Assembly (NCBI GenBank): GCA_027064265.1
Contig: JAMOQA010000576.1
Coordinates: 1-5,554 of the forward strand
DNA length: 5,554 bases
DNA from: Acidobacteriota bacterium
Lineage (GTDB): Bacteria; Acidobacteriota; Polarisedimenticolia; J045
Direction of reading: 5' to 3'
In this document: positions 1 through 5,554 of the stretch, piece by piece
Layout: every line of letters starts with the position of its first letter
How positions within the stretch are numbered: position 1 is the stretch's first letter
Program-made: the position numbers and the translations under genes
Notes under the pieces: generated by a model
The model's database searches: none
Told to the model about the DNA's origin: nothing
The model's input: only the letters and a program-made list of their open reading frames with translations

Positions 1-317
1 CACCGGGTCTCGGTCAGGAACCCGAGGCTCCCCAGGTTGACCCCGAGGATCGGGACCTCCCGTTCCCCGACGGAACGGGCGGCGGAAAGGAGCGTGCCGT
101 CGCCCCCCACCGAGACGACGAGGCCGGCGCTCGCCGCCGCCTCTTCCCGGGAGACGCCGGCGGCGGGGTCGAGCCCCAGGGCCTCGGCGGTCGTCCCGTC
201 GGGGATCATCCGCGTCCCGTGCCGCTCGAGGGCACGGGCGATGCGCCGCAGGACCGCCGGCGCGTCCGGGTGCGGCTTCGAGAAGACCGCCACCGCCTCG
301 ATCCGGTTCCCGCTCAT
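1..317 (-). CDS. nadK: NAD kinase, N-terminal part
   Basis: The first 105 codons (plus 2 nt) of NAD kinase; the rest lies beyond the left edge. The enzyme phosphorylates NAD at the 2' position of the adenosine ribose to make NADP in the cytoplasm. The start is ATG 317, overlapping the tlyA TGA as ATGA, with AGAGGA (327-322) 4 nt upstream. Early residues VAVFSKPHPDAPAVLRRI (9-26) form the first beta strand and helix. GGDGT at 71-75 is the family signature, with D73 the catalytic Asp. VNLGSLGFLTE (93-103) is the conserved nucleotide-binding strand. Nothing is unusual in the visible part. tlyA followed by nadK is a common gene order, often continued by recN, which cannot be seen here. Confidence 0.95.
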   Translation of the reverse strand, partial: MSGNRIEAVAVFSKPHPDAPAVLRRIARALERHGTRMIPDGTTAEALGLDPAAGVSREEAAASAGLVVSVGGDGTLLSAARSVGEREVPILGVNLGSLGFLTETR

Positions 318-1156
318 CGGGTCCTCTCATCGCCGGGATCCGGGGCGCGATCCCGGCCCACCTCCGCGGCGATCGCCCGGTCGCGCTCGTCCGGCGGAAG
401 GCCCGGGCCGTGCGCCGCCAGGAGGAACACCTCCCGGTTCCCCCGGGGGCCGGGGAGGGGGGAGGCCTGGACCGCAAGGATGCCCCATCCGGCGTCGGCG
501 AGAAAGTCCGCGACCCGGCGGACGGCGGCCTCGCGCACGGCGGGATCCCGCACCACCCCCCGGCCGCGGGAGACTTCCTTCCTGCCGGCCTCGAACTGGG
601 GCTTGACCAGGACGAGGGCCCGGCCGCCGGGGCCGACCAGCGGCAGGACCGCCGGGAGGACGAGGGTGAGGGAGATGAAGCTGACGTCGGCGACCAGGAG
701 GTCGTAGGGCGGGTCCACCTCCTCCGCGCGGAGGTACCGCGCGTTCACCCCCTCGAGGGAGCGCACCCGCGGGTCCTCCCTGAGGCGCTGGTCGAGCAGA
801 CCCCGCCCGACGTCGACCGCGGTCACGTGGGCCGCCCCGCGGCGGAGGAGCACGTCGGTGAATCCGCCGGTGGAGGCCCCGACGTCGAGGCACCGCAGGC
901 CGGTGACGTCGAGTCGCAGCCGGTCGAGGACGGGGGCCAGCTTCTCGCCAGCGCGGGACGCGAACGGGCGCTTCCCGGGCAGGAGCTCGATCCGCGCGTC
1001 CGCCGGCACGTCCCGCCCGGGCTTGTCCACCCGGGTCCCGTCCACCAGTACCCGCCCCGCGAGGACGAGGGCCCGCGCCTTCTCCCGGGACGGGGCGAGG
1101 CCCGCGGCGACGACCGCCTGGTCGAGGCGGACCTTCCCGCCGCCGCGGGGACTCAC
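314..1156 (-). CDS. tlyA: TlyA-family rRNA 2'-O-methyltransferase (hemolysin A homologue)
   Basis: 280 residues from GTG 1156. The frame is open far upstream into ispA, but this start gives the family N-terminus and overlaps the ispA stop as GTGA. TlyA transfers a methyl group from S-adenosylmethionine to ribose 2'-OH of cytidine in 23S rRNA, and in some types also 16S rRNA; methylation makes capreomycin effective in mycobacteria. An S4 RNA-binding domain spans about 8-60 (VRLDQAVVAAGL, SREKARALVLAGRVLVDG). The Rossmann methyltransferase domain follows, with the cofactor-binding CLDVGASTGGFTDVLL at 89-104. The catalytic K-D-K-E set expected for 2'-O-methylation is present as K72 (RAGEKL), D157 (VADVSF), K185 (VLVKPQFE) and E242 (NREVF). 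Roughly 38 residues follow E242, ending in a polar tail (PDPGDERTR). I cannot decide between the 23S-only and dual-target types from this. It overlaps nadK by ATGA. Confidence 0.95.
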   Translation of the reverse strand: MSPRGGGKVRLDQAVVAAGLAPSREKARALVLAGRVLVDGTRVDKPGRDVPADARIELLPGKRPFASRAGEKLAPVLDRLRLDVTGLRCLDVGASTGGFTDVLLRRGAAHVTAVDVGRGLLDQRLREDPRVRSLEGVNARYLRAEEVDPPYDLLVADVSFISLTLVLPAVLPLVGPGGRALVLVKPQFEAGRKEVSRGRGVVRDPAVREAAVRRVADFLADAGWGILAVQASPLPGPRGNREVFLLAAHGPGLPPDERDRAIAAEVGRDRAPDPGDERTR

Positions 1157-2043
1157 GACGACCGTGCCTCCACCCGGGCGACGAGGCGCCGGAGCGGCTC
1201 GGCGGCCGGGCCCAGGGGACCGAGCAGTTCCCGGGTCTCGGCGAACGCCTCGGCCGCCCGGCGCCGCGCCTCGGCGAGGCCGACCGCGGCGACCCAGGTC
1301 GCCTTCTCCTGGACCGCGTCCTTGCCCGCGGTCTTGCCAAGCTGTTCCGTCGACGCGGTGGCGTCCAGGATGTCGTCCTGGACCTGGAAGGCGAGCCCGG
1401 CCGCCCGCCCCGCCGCCTCGAGCCGGCCGGCCAGCTCCCGCGGGGCGCCGGCGGCCTCGGCCCCGAGGCGGAACGAGGCGGCGATCAGGGCGCCGGTCTT
1501 CAGCCGGTCGATCCGGGCGACCAGGTCCTCGGTGGCCGGCTGGCCCTCCGAGAGCAGGTCGAGGGCCTGGCCCCCCGCCATCCCGAGGGCTCCCGCCGCC
1601 CGGCCGAGGGTGCGCAGCCCCGCCACGACCCGCTCCGGGGGAAGGGGAGCCTCCGCCAGGGTCTCGAAGGCGAGGGCCTGGAGGGCGTCCCCCGCGAGGA
1701 TCGCCATCGCCTCCCCGTGGACCACGTGGACGGTCGGCCGGCCGCGGCGCAGCTCGTCGTCGTCCATCGCCGGCAGGTCGTCGTGGACCAGGCTGTAGGC
1801 GTGGATCATCTCGACGGCGGCCGCGAACGGCAGGGCGGCGTCCGGGTCGCCCCCCGCGGCCCGGGCCGCGGCGAGCACGAAGAGGGGACGGAGGCGCTTG
1901 CCGCCCCCGAGGACCGCGTAGCGCATCGCCTCGAGGAGCTCGGGGCTGCCGTCCCCCGCGGGGGAGGCGAGGCGCGCCGCCAGGTAGCCGTCGACCCGCG
2001 CGCGCCACCCGTCGAGGAGGGCCTCCGGGTTTCCGGCGGTCAC
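1153..2043 (-). CDS. ispA: Farnesyl/geranylgeranyl diphosphate synthase (IspA type)
   Basis: 296 residues, normal for bacterial short-chain trans-prenyl diphosphate synthases. The enzyme condenses dimethylallyl or geranyl diphosphate with isopentenyl diphosphate in the cytoplasm, feeding quinone, carotenoid, hopanoid and undecaprenyl phosphate pathways. The features run in order: GGGKRLRP (46-53) for isopentenyl diphosphate binding; the first aspartate-rich motif DDLPAMDD (88-95) followed by RRGRPT; GDALQALAFE (118-127); GGQALDL (157-163); LKTGAL (181-186); and the second motif FQVQDDILD (219-227) with LGKTAGKD downstream. The two-residue insertion in the first motif and Tyr83 five residues before it are typical of bacterial IspA; whether the main product is C15 or C20 cannot be told. 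The usual Lys-x-Thr-Tyr block near the end reads KATW, a small change. Translation starts at GTG 2043, overlapping the xseB TGA as GTGA. The stop overlaps the tlyA start the same way. A dxs gene, often next in this cluster, is absent. Confidence 0.95.
   Translation of the reverse strand: MTAGNPEALLDGWRARVDGYLAARLASPAGDGSPELLEAMRYAVLGGGKRLRPLFVLAAARAAGGDPDAALPFAAAVEMIHAYSLVHDDLPAMDDDELRRGRPTVHVVHGEAMAILAGDALQALAFETLAEAPLPPERVVAGLRTLGRAAGALGMAGGQALDLLSEGQPATEDLVARIDRLKTGALIAASFRLGAEAAGAPRELAGRLEAAGRAAGLAFQVQDDILDATASTEQLGKTAGKDAVQEKATWVAAVGLAEARRRAAEAFAETRELLGPLGPAAEPLRRLVARVEARSS
1167..1171 (-). promoter_or_regulatory. tlyA ribosome binding site (supports GTG start)
   Basis: GGAGG on the minus strand, 10 nt before the GTG at 1156, inside the end of ispA. 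The spacing is slightly long but it is the only good match nearby. With the GTGA overlap it supports GTG 1156 rather than any codon further upstream in the open frame. Confidence 0.6.
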
Positions 2044-2300
2044 GGTCCGTCCTCCGGCAGCTCGAACGGCACGGTCTCGTCGCCGCCGTCCGCGGCCCGG
2101 ACCAGCATCTCGACCCGCTGCTCCGCCTCGGTGAGACGGCCCTCGAGGCGGCGGGCGAGGCCGATCCCTTCCTCGAACAGGCGCAGGCTCTCCTCGAGGG
2201 GCCGGTCTCCCTCCTCGAGTTCCTGGACGATCTCCTCGAGACGGGCGAGGTCCCGCTCGAAGTTCGGCTCGTCCTTCCCGGTGTCCCTCTTCCTGGTCAT
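2040..2300 (-). CDS. xseB: Exodeoxyribonuclease VII small subunit
   Basis: 86 residues, normal for the family (about 70-90). XseB is a small helical hairpin; several copies bind the coiled coil of XseA and are needed for ExoVII activity. The signature is clear: FERDLARLEEIVQELEEGD at residues 14-32, then PLEESLRLFEEGIGLARRLE at about 34-53, and LTEAEQRVEML at about 56-66. Residues 1-13 are a charged N-terminal tail and the last 20 an acidic tail. The start is ATG 2300, overlapping the xseA stop as ATGA; GGAG (2312-2309) lies 8 nt upstream. Its stop in turn overlaps the ispA start. Overlapping the partner gene fits stoichiometric production of the two subunits. Confidence 0.95.
   Translation of the reverse strand: MTRKRDTGKDEPNFERDLARLEEIVQELEEGDRPLEESLRLFEEGIGLARRLEGRLTEAEQRVEMLVRAADGGDETVPFELPEDGP
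2050..2055 (-). promoter_or_regulatory. ispA ribosome binding site (supports GTG start)
   Basis: GGAGGA on the minus strand, 6 nt before the GTG at 2043, inside the end of xseB. It is a strong Shine-Dalgarno match at good spacing and fixes the GTG as the ispA start; the next in-frame ATG is near codon 40 and would remove conserved sequence. Confidence 0.75.
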
Positions 2301-3718
2301 CGGTCGTTCTCCGTGCCGGGAGGGGGCCCCTCGCCGGCGTGGGTCTCGAGCACCTTCGCGTCGAACGCCCCCCGCGCCAGGCGGACGTGGACGGCGTCCC
2401 CCGGGCCGAGAGAGGCGGCGTCGGTCACCAGCGGGCCCCGGGGCCCGTCCCTGGTCACCAGGGCGTAGCCGCGGGCGAGGACCCGCAGGGGGGACATCCC
2501 CTCGAGGCGGGCGGCCAGCCGCCCGAGGCGTGCCCGGCGGGCCTCGATCCCCGCCCGCGCCGCGGCCGCGAGGGCCTCCCGCACCGCCCGCACCCGGGAC
2601 CGCCGCTCGGCGAGCCGGGCGGCGAGGGCCCGGGGCGACAGCCGCCCGGCGAGGCCCGCGAGACGCCGCCGCCGGTCGCCGAGCAGGCTGCGCACCCGGG
2701 CCTCGAGGCGGCGGTCGAGTTCCGCCACGTGTCCCAGGAGGCGCTGGAGCCGCACGGGGAAGGCCCGCAGTCCCCGGGCGGCGACCAGCTCCCGGACGCG
2801 CCCCCGCAGCGCCGCCAGCCGGTGGCGCGCCGCCCGGGCGAGGCGGTCCCGGAGGGAGCGGACCCGCCCGAGGAGTTCCTCCCGTTCCCGGACGACGATC
2901 TCCGCCGCGGCGGACGGGGTCGGCGCCCGCACGTCCGCGGCCAGGTCCGCCAGGGTGGTGTCGATCTCGTGGCCGATCCCGGTGACGACCGGCGTCTCGC
3001 AGGTGGCGACCGCCCGGACCACCCGCTCGTCGTCGAAAGCGGCCAGGTCCTCCCGGGCGCCGCCCCCGCGGACCAGCAGGATGACGTCCGGCCCGTGGCG
3101 GTCGAGCCGGGCGAGGGCCGCGGCGATCTCGGCAGGCGCGTCCTTCCCCTGCACCGTCGCCGGCGCGAGGACGACCCGCACCCCGGCGAAGCGGCGCCGC
3201 AGCACCCGCAGCACGTCCCGCAGGGCCGCCCCGTCGGCCGAGGTGACGACACCGATCGTGCGGGGCAGGAGGGGCAGGGGGCGCTTCCGCCCCGGGTCGA
3301 AGAGACCCTCCGCGGCGAGCCTGCGGCGCAGCTGCTCGAGGGCGAGGGCCGCGGCCCCGGCCCCGAGGGGTTCCATCGCCTCGACCACCAGCTGGTAGCG
3401 CCCCTGGGGCTCGTAGACCCCGGGCACCGCCAGGACGACCACCTCGAGGCCGTCCCGCGGCTCGAAGGGGACCCGCCGGTTGCGCCCCCGGAACATCGCG
3501 CAGGAGACCGAGGCCCGGCCGTCCGTCAGGGTGAAGTACCAGTGCCCGCTCCGGTGGGCGAGAAAGCGGACCAGCTCGCCCCGGACCCAGACCGGTCCGA
3601 TCGCGTCTGCCAGGACGGCGTCCGCCGCCCGGTTGAGGTCGCCCACGGAAAGTGGCGCGAGCCGGCTCCCCGGGCGGGCCTCCGGCGCATCGCCGGGATC
3701 CGGCCGGTGGCGGTTCAT
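2297..3718 (-). CDS. xseA: Exodeoxyribonuclease VII large subunit
   Basis: 473 residues, somewhat longer than the E. coli protein (about 456). The large subunit of ExoVII degrades single-stranded DNA from both ends to acid-insoluble oligonucleotides, in a complex with several XseB subunits. The start is ATG 3718, overlapping the ymdB stop as ATGA; it leaves a polar tail of about 20 residues before the family's LSVGDLNR (23-30). An OB-fold DNA-binding domain lies at about 20-118 (SGHWYFTL at 57-64, YEPQGRYQL at 102-110). The nuclease domain follows at about 135-275, with VVTSADGAALRD (157-168), RGGGAREDL (217-225), GIGHEIDTTLAD (247-258) and APTPSAAAE (265-273). Residues D168, R217, H250 and D253 match in motif and spacing the residues reported as critical in E. 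coli XseA, so activity is expected. GGGS and FN of the consensus are GGGA and FD here, a mild variation. About 276-405 is an Arg/Leu-rich coiled coil, then the C-terminal LARGYALV (414-421) beta segment. Confidence 0.96.
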   Translation of the reverse strand: MNRHRPDPGDAPEARPGSRLAPLSVGDLNRAADAVLADAIGPVWVRGELVRFLAHRSGHWYFTLTDGRASVSCAMFRGRNRRVPFEPRDGLEVVVLAVPGVYEPQGRYQLVVEAMEPLGAGAAALALEQLRRRLAAEGLFDPGRKRPLPLLPRTIGVVTSADGAALRDVLRVLRRRFAGVRVVLAPATVQGKDAPAEIAAALARLDRHGPDVILLVRGGGAREDLAAFDDERVVRAVATCETPVVTGIGHEIDTTLADLAADVRAPTPSAAAEIVVREREELLGRVRSLRDRLARAARHRLAALRGRVRELVAARGLRAFPVRLQRLLGHVAELDRRLEARVRSLLGDRRRRLAGLAGRLSPRALAARLAERRSRVRAVREALAAAARAGIEARRARLGRLAARLEGMSPLRVLARGYALVTRDGPRGPLVTDAASLGPGDAVHVRLARGAFDAKVLETHAGEGPPPGTENDR

Positions 3719-4503
3719 CGGCCGCCGCCCCCCCGGGCCACCCGCACCACCTCGGTGGAGCGCCCCGAACCCTCGTCGATCTCGAACACCGCCCCGTGGA
3801 GGCCGAGCCCCCCCTCGGCCACCGCCTGGGGAACCGGCCGCGCGGCGAGGAACCGCCGGAGGGCGACCTCGGAGTCGAGGCCGATCACCGAGTCGTGGGG
3901 CCCGGTCATCCCGAGGTCGGTCAGGAAGCCGGTCCCGCCGGGAAGCACCTGGGCGTCGGCGGTCGGCACGTGGGTGTGGGTGCCGAAGACCGCCGCCACC
4001 CGCCCGTCCAGGTGGAGGGCGAGGGCCTTCTTCTCCGAGGTCGCCTCGGCGTGGAAGTCGACGACGACCACGTCCGCTTCGCGCCCGAGGCGTTCGAGGA
4101 GCCGGTCCGCCGTGCGAAACGGGCAGTCGCACGGGGTCATGAAGACCCTCCCGAGCAGGTTGATCACCGCGACCCGGACGCCCGCCTCGGTGGGGACGAC
4201 GACCGCGCCCCGGCCGGGACAGGGCTCCGGGAGGTTCGCCGGGCGGAGGACCCGGGGAAACTCCTCGAGGAGCTTCTCCGCCGAGCGGTGGGCCCAGACG
4301 TGGTTCCCCGTGGTCACCACGTCCGCCCCGGCATCGAACAGGTCGGTGAGCCCGGGGGCGTCGATGCCGCGTCCCGCCCGGAGGTTCTCGCCGTTGACGA
4401 TCACCAGGTCGGGCTGGTGCTCGTCGACGAGGCCGGGAAGCCAGCGGGCGATCGCCCGCCTCCCGGGGCGGCCCACCACGTCGCCGACGGCGAGGATCCG
4501 CAT
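3715..4503 (-). CDS. ymdB: YmdB/TIGR00282-family metallophosphoesterase
   Basis: 262 residues, the usual length for the family, starting at ATG 4503 with the typical beginning MRILAVGDVVGRPGR. These cytoplasmic calcineurin-like phosphoesterases bind two metal ions; Bacillus subtilis YmdB hydrolyses cyclic nucleotides in vitro and affects biofilm and motility decisions. All expected ligand motifs are present: D8 in VGDVVG, E39-N40 in NGEN, N67-H68 in GNH, H151 in DFHAEATSEK, and H176 and H178 in GTHTHVPTAD. The family blocks INLLGRVFM (114-122) and DLGMTGPHDSVIG (196-208) are also intact, so this should be an active enzyme; its natural substrate is unknown. It starts 7 nt after the rny stop, the only junction here without overlap, and no clear Shine-Dalgarno sequence precedes it. 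The rny-ymdB pairing is also found in Bacillus and supports a shared role. The glycine-rich C-terminus (RGGGGR) is encoded by a G-run that also lies where the xseA ribosome binding site would be. Confidence 0.93.
   Translation of the reverse strand: MRILAVGDVVGRPGRRAIARWLPGLVDEHQPDLVIVNGENLRAGRGIDAPGLTDLFDAGADVVTTGNHVWAHRSAEKLLEEFPRVLRPANLPEPCPGRGAVVVPTEAGVRVAVINLLGRVFMTPCDCPFRTADRLLERLGREADVVVVDFHAEATSEKKALALHLDGRVAAVFGTHTHVPTADAQVLPGGTGFLTDLGMTGPHDSVIGLDSEVALRRFLAARPVPQAVAEGGLGLHGAVFEIDEGSGRSTEVVRVARGGGGR
3728..3734 (-). promoter_or_regulatory. G7 run: likely xseA ribosome binding site and possible -1 slippery site
   Basis: On the minus strand seven consecutive G lie 9 nt before the xseA ATG and inside the last codons of ymdB. 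The purine run is the only candidate Shine-Dalgarno sequence for xseA, although it lacks the usual A. In the ymdB frame the bases read G GGG GGC, which matches the X XXY YYZ form of a -1 frameshift site. The role as a ribosome binding site is inferred from position; slippage is speculative. Confidence 0.4.
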
Positions 4504-4510
4504 GGCCGGG

Positions 4511-5554
4511 TCAGACCGCGTAGCTGACGGCGCGGGTCTCCCGGATCACCAGCACCCGCACCTGGTCCGGGTAGTCAACCCGGTCGGTGATCTCCCGGGC
4601 GATCTCCCGGGCGAGGAGGATCGCCTGCTCGTCGGAGACGTCCTCGGCCCGCACGTGGACGCGAAGCTCGCGTCCCGCCCGGACGGCGACCGCCCGCTCG
4701 ATCCCCTCCCGGGCGAGGGCGATTTCCTCCACCTGGCGCAGCCGCTCCATGTGGCGCGCCAGGTTCTCCCGGCGGGCGCCCGGGCGACCGAGCACGACCC
4801 GGCGCGCCGTGACGAGAACGACCCCCTCGGGGGTGCGCGGCGCGTCGGGGGGCTGGGCGAGGGCCCGGATCGGCTCGGTGACCTCCGGGGGCTCGCCGTA
4901 GCGGGTCGCCAGGTCCGCCGAGGCGATCGCCGCGTGGGCGAGAGGCGGATCCTTGTCGGCCCGGGCGATCTCGTGGAGCAGCCCGGCCCGGCGCAGCGCC
5001 TCGCCCCCGATCCGCAGTTCCGCCGCCAGGTCGCCGGCGAGGAGGGCCACCTCCCGGGACCGGGTCAGCAGGTCCTGGCCGTGGTCGTGGAAGAACGAGA
5101 GGCGCCCGAGGAGCAGCACCAGCCGCTCGTGGAGCTGGGTGACGCCCAGGTCGTAGGCGACCTTCTCGCCCCGCTCCCGGGCGACCTCGTCGGTCTCCTC
5201 CCGGGTCTTCTCCACGATCTCCTCGATCCGCGCCGGGTGGATCCGGCCGTCCTCGACCAGCTTCTCGAGGGCGCGGGCGGCGATCGTGCGGCGCAGCGGG
5301 TCCCACGACGAGAGCAGGATCGCCCCCGGGGTGTCGTCGACCAGCAGGTCGACGCCGAGCGCGTGCTCGAGGGAGCGGATGTTCCTTCCTTCGCGCCCGA
5401 TCACCCGCCCCTTCATCTCGTCGTTGGGCAGCCGGACGACGGTGATCGTCCCCTCGCCGACCACCGAGCCCCGCAACGTGGCCATCGAGGCGAGGAGCCG
5501 CTCCCGGGCGACCTCCTCGGCGGCGGCCCGGGCCTGCTCGTCCGCCTTCTGGAG
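4511..5554 (-). CDS. rny: Ribonuclease Y-like protein, C-terminal part, with degenerate HD active site
   Basis: This is the 3' portion (347 codons plus TGA) of an RNase Y gene. The frame stays open to the right edge, so the N-terminal membrane anchor and most of the coiled coil are missing. In the family the protein is a membrane-bound endoribonuclease that starts mRNA decay. Fragment residues 1-25 are charged coiled-coil end. A KH RNA-binding domain follows at about 34-95, with LPNDEMKGRVIGREGRNIR (42-60) and VDDTPGAILLS (72-82) close to consensus. The HD domain spans about 150-255 and the end carries the family signature VIRETRAVSYA (336-346). The HD domain is abnormal. The first ligand His (consensus L-x-H-S) is Arg165; the HD pair is His194-Glu195 with the following G-K changed to A-R; the His-His pair is replaced by residues around ALAQPPD (231-237); the last Asp is Arg251. 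Only His194 and probably His207 remain. There is no internal stop or frameshift. The family assignment is secure; nuclease activity is doubtful. An ATG at 5485 is internal and not the start. Confidence 0.93.
   Translation of the reverse strand, partial: LQKADEQARAAAEEVARERLLASMATLRGSVVGEGTITVVRLPNDEMKGRVIGREGRNIRSLEHALGVDLLVDDTPGAILLSSWDPLRRTIAARALEKLVEDGRIHPARIEEIVEKTREETDEVARERGEKVAYDLGVTQLHERLVLLLGRLSFFHDHGQDLLTRSREVALLAGDLAAELRIGGEALRRAGLLHEIARADKDPPLAHAAIASADLATRYGEPPEVTEPIRALAQPPDAPRTPEGVVLVTARRVVLGRPGARRENLARHMERLRQVEEIALAREGIERAVAVRAGRELRVHVRAEDVSDEQAILLAREIAREITDRVDYPDQVRVLVIRETRAVSYAV

Noticed and set aside
1157..2008. Extension of the tlyA frame upstream to 2008
   Set aside because: The extra 280-odd residues are Arg/Gly/Pro-rich and run through ispA in another frame. 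The TlyA family start and the GTGA overlap both fit GTG 1156.
858..2468. Long plus-strand open frame of 536 codons, and similar ones at 410-1798, 1717-2985 and 3652-4527
   Set aside because: They lie antisense to well-identified genes and translate to Pro/Arg/Gly/Ala-rich sequence without recognisable domains. Very high GC makes stop codons rare in the non-coding frames.
2134..2715. Repeated palindromic CTCGAG-containing motifs in xseB and xseA, such as near 2142, 2196, 2216, 2235, 2501 and 2701
   Set aside because: They fall in the coding frames as Leu-Glu codon pairs in coiled-coil regions with strong GC-ending codon preference. Spacing is irregular, so no operator or repeat array is indicated.
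3719..4132. Extension of the xseA frame upstream to 4132 as a larger XseA
   Set aside because: That stretch is the shadow of ymdB in another frame. XseA family similarity begins about 20 residues after ATG 3718; the open frame is kept only as part of the slippage idea.
4504..4510. Internal promoter or terminator between rny and ymdB
   Set aside because: The gap is only 7 nt, with no hairpin followed by a T-run and no AT-rich -10-like sequence nearby.
4511..5554. rny as a decaying pseudogene
   Set aside because: There is no stop or frameshift in 347 codons, codon use is like its neighbours, and the KH and C-terminal motifs are close to consensus. Only the HD metal site is altered.

Overview
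The window is one stretch of a densely packed housekeeping operon, read entirely on the minus strand. Seven genes follow each other, from right to left: rny (ribonuclease Y, cut by the right edge), a YmdB/TIGR00282-type metallophosphoesterase, xseA and xseB (the two subunits of exodeoxyribonuclease VII), ispA (a farnesyl/geranylgeranyl diphosphate synthase), tlyA (rRNA 2'-O-methyltransferase) and nadK (NAD kinase, cut by the left edge). Base composition is extremely GC-rich, roughly three quarters by eye and not counted. This explains the many long antisense open frames, which are not genes.

The organism is a high-GC bacterium. The pairing of rny with ymdB, and the run xseA-xseB-ispA-tlyA-nadK, are arrangements seen in several phyla outside the Gamma- and Alphaproteobacteria, such as Acidobacteriota, Deltaproteobacteria-like lineages and Firmicutes. 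With this GC content an acidobacterial or deltaproteobacterial-type lineage is my guess, but the window alone cannot settle the phylum. No mobile element, CRISPR array, tRNA, rRNA or foreign-looking DNA is visible.

Layout: 5554-4511 rny (3' part); 7-nt gap; 4503-3715 ymdB; 3718-2297 xseA; 2300-2040 xseB; 2043-1153 ispA; 1156-314 tlyA; 317-1 nadK (5' part). Every junction except rny/ymdB is a 4-nt ATGA or GTGA overlap, so translation is probably coupled along the operon. There is no intergenic space longer than 7 nt and hence no room for an internal intergenic promoter or terminator; the operon promoter lies off the right edge and its end off the left edge.

The genes cover mRNA turnover (rny, with ymdB beside it), DNA end processing (xseAB), isoprenoid precursor elongation (ispA), ribosome modification (tlyA) and NADP supply (nadK). 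The most unusual thing is in RNase Y. Its KH domain and C-terminal signature are well preserved, but the HD nuclease domain has lost most of its metal-binding residues, suggesting an RNA-binding protein without the usual nuclease activity. Secondary points are the absence of dxs from its common place between ispA and tlyA, and a G-run at the ymdB/xseA junction in the form of a -1 slippery site whose use would fuse the two proteins.
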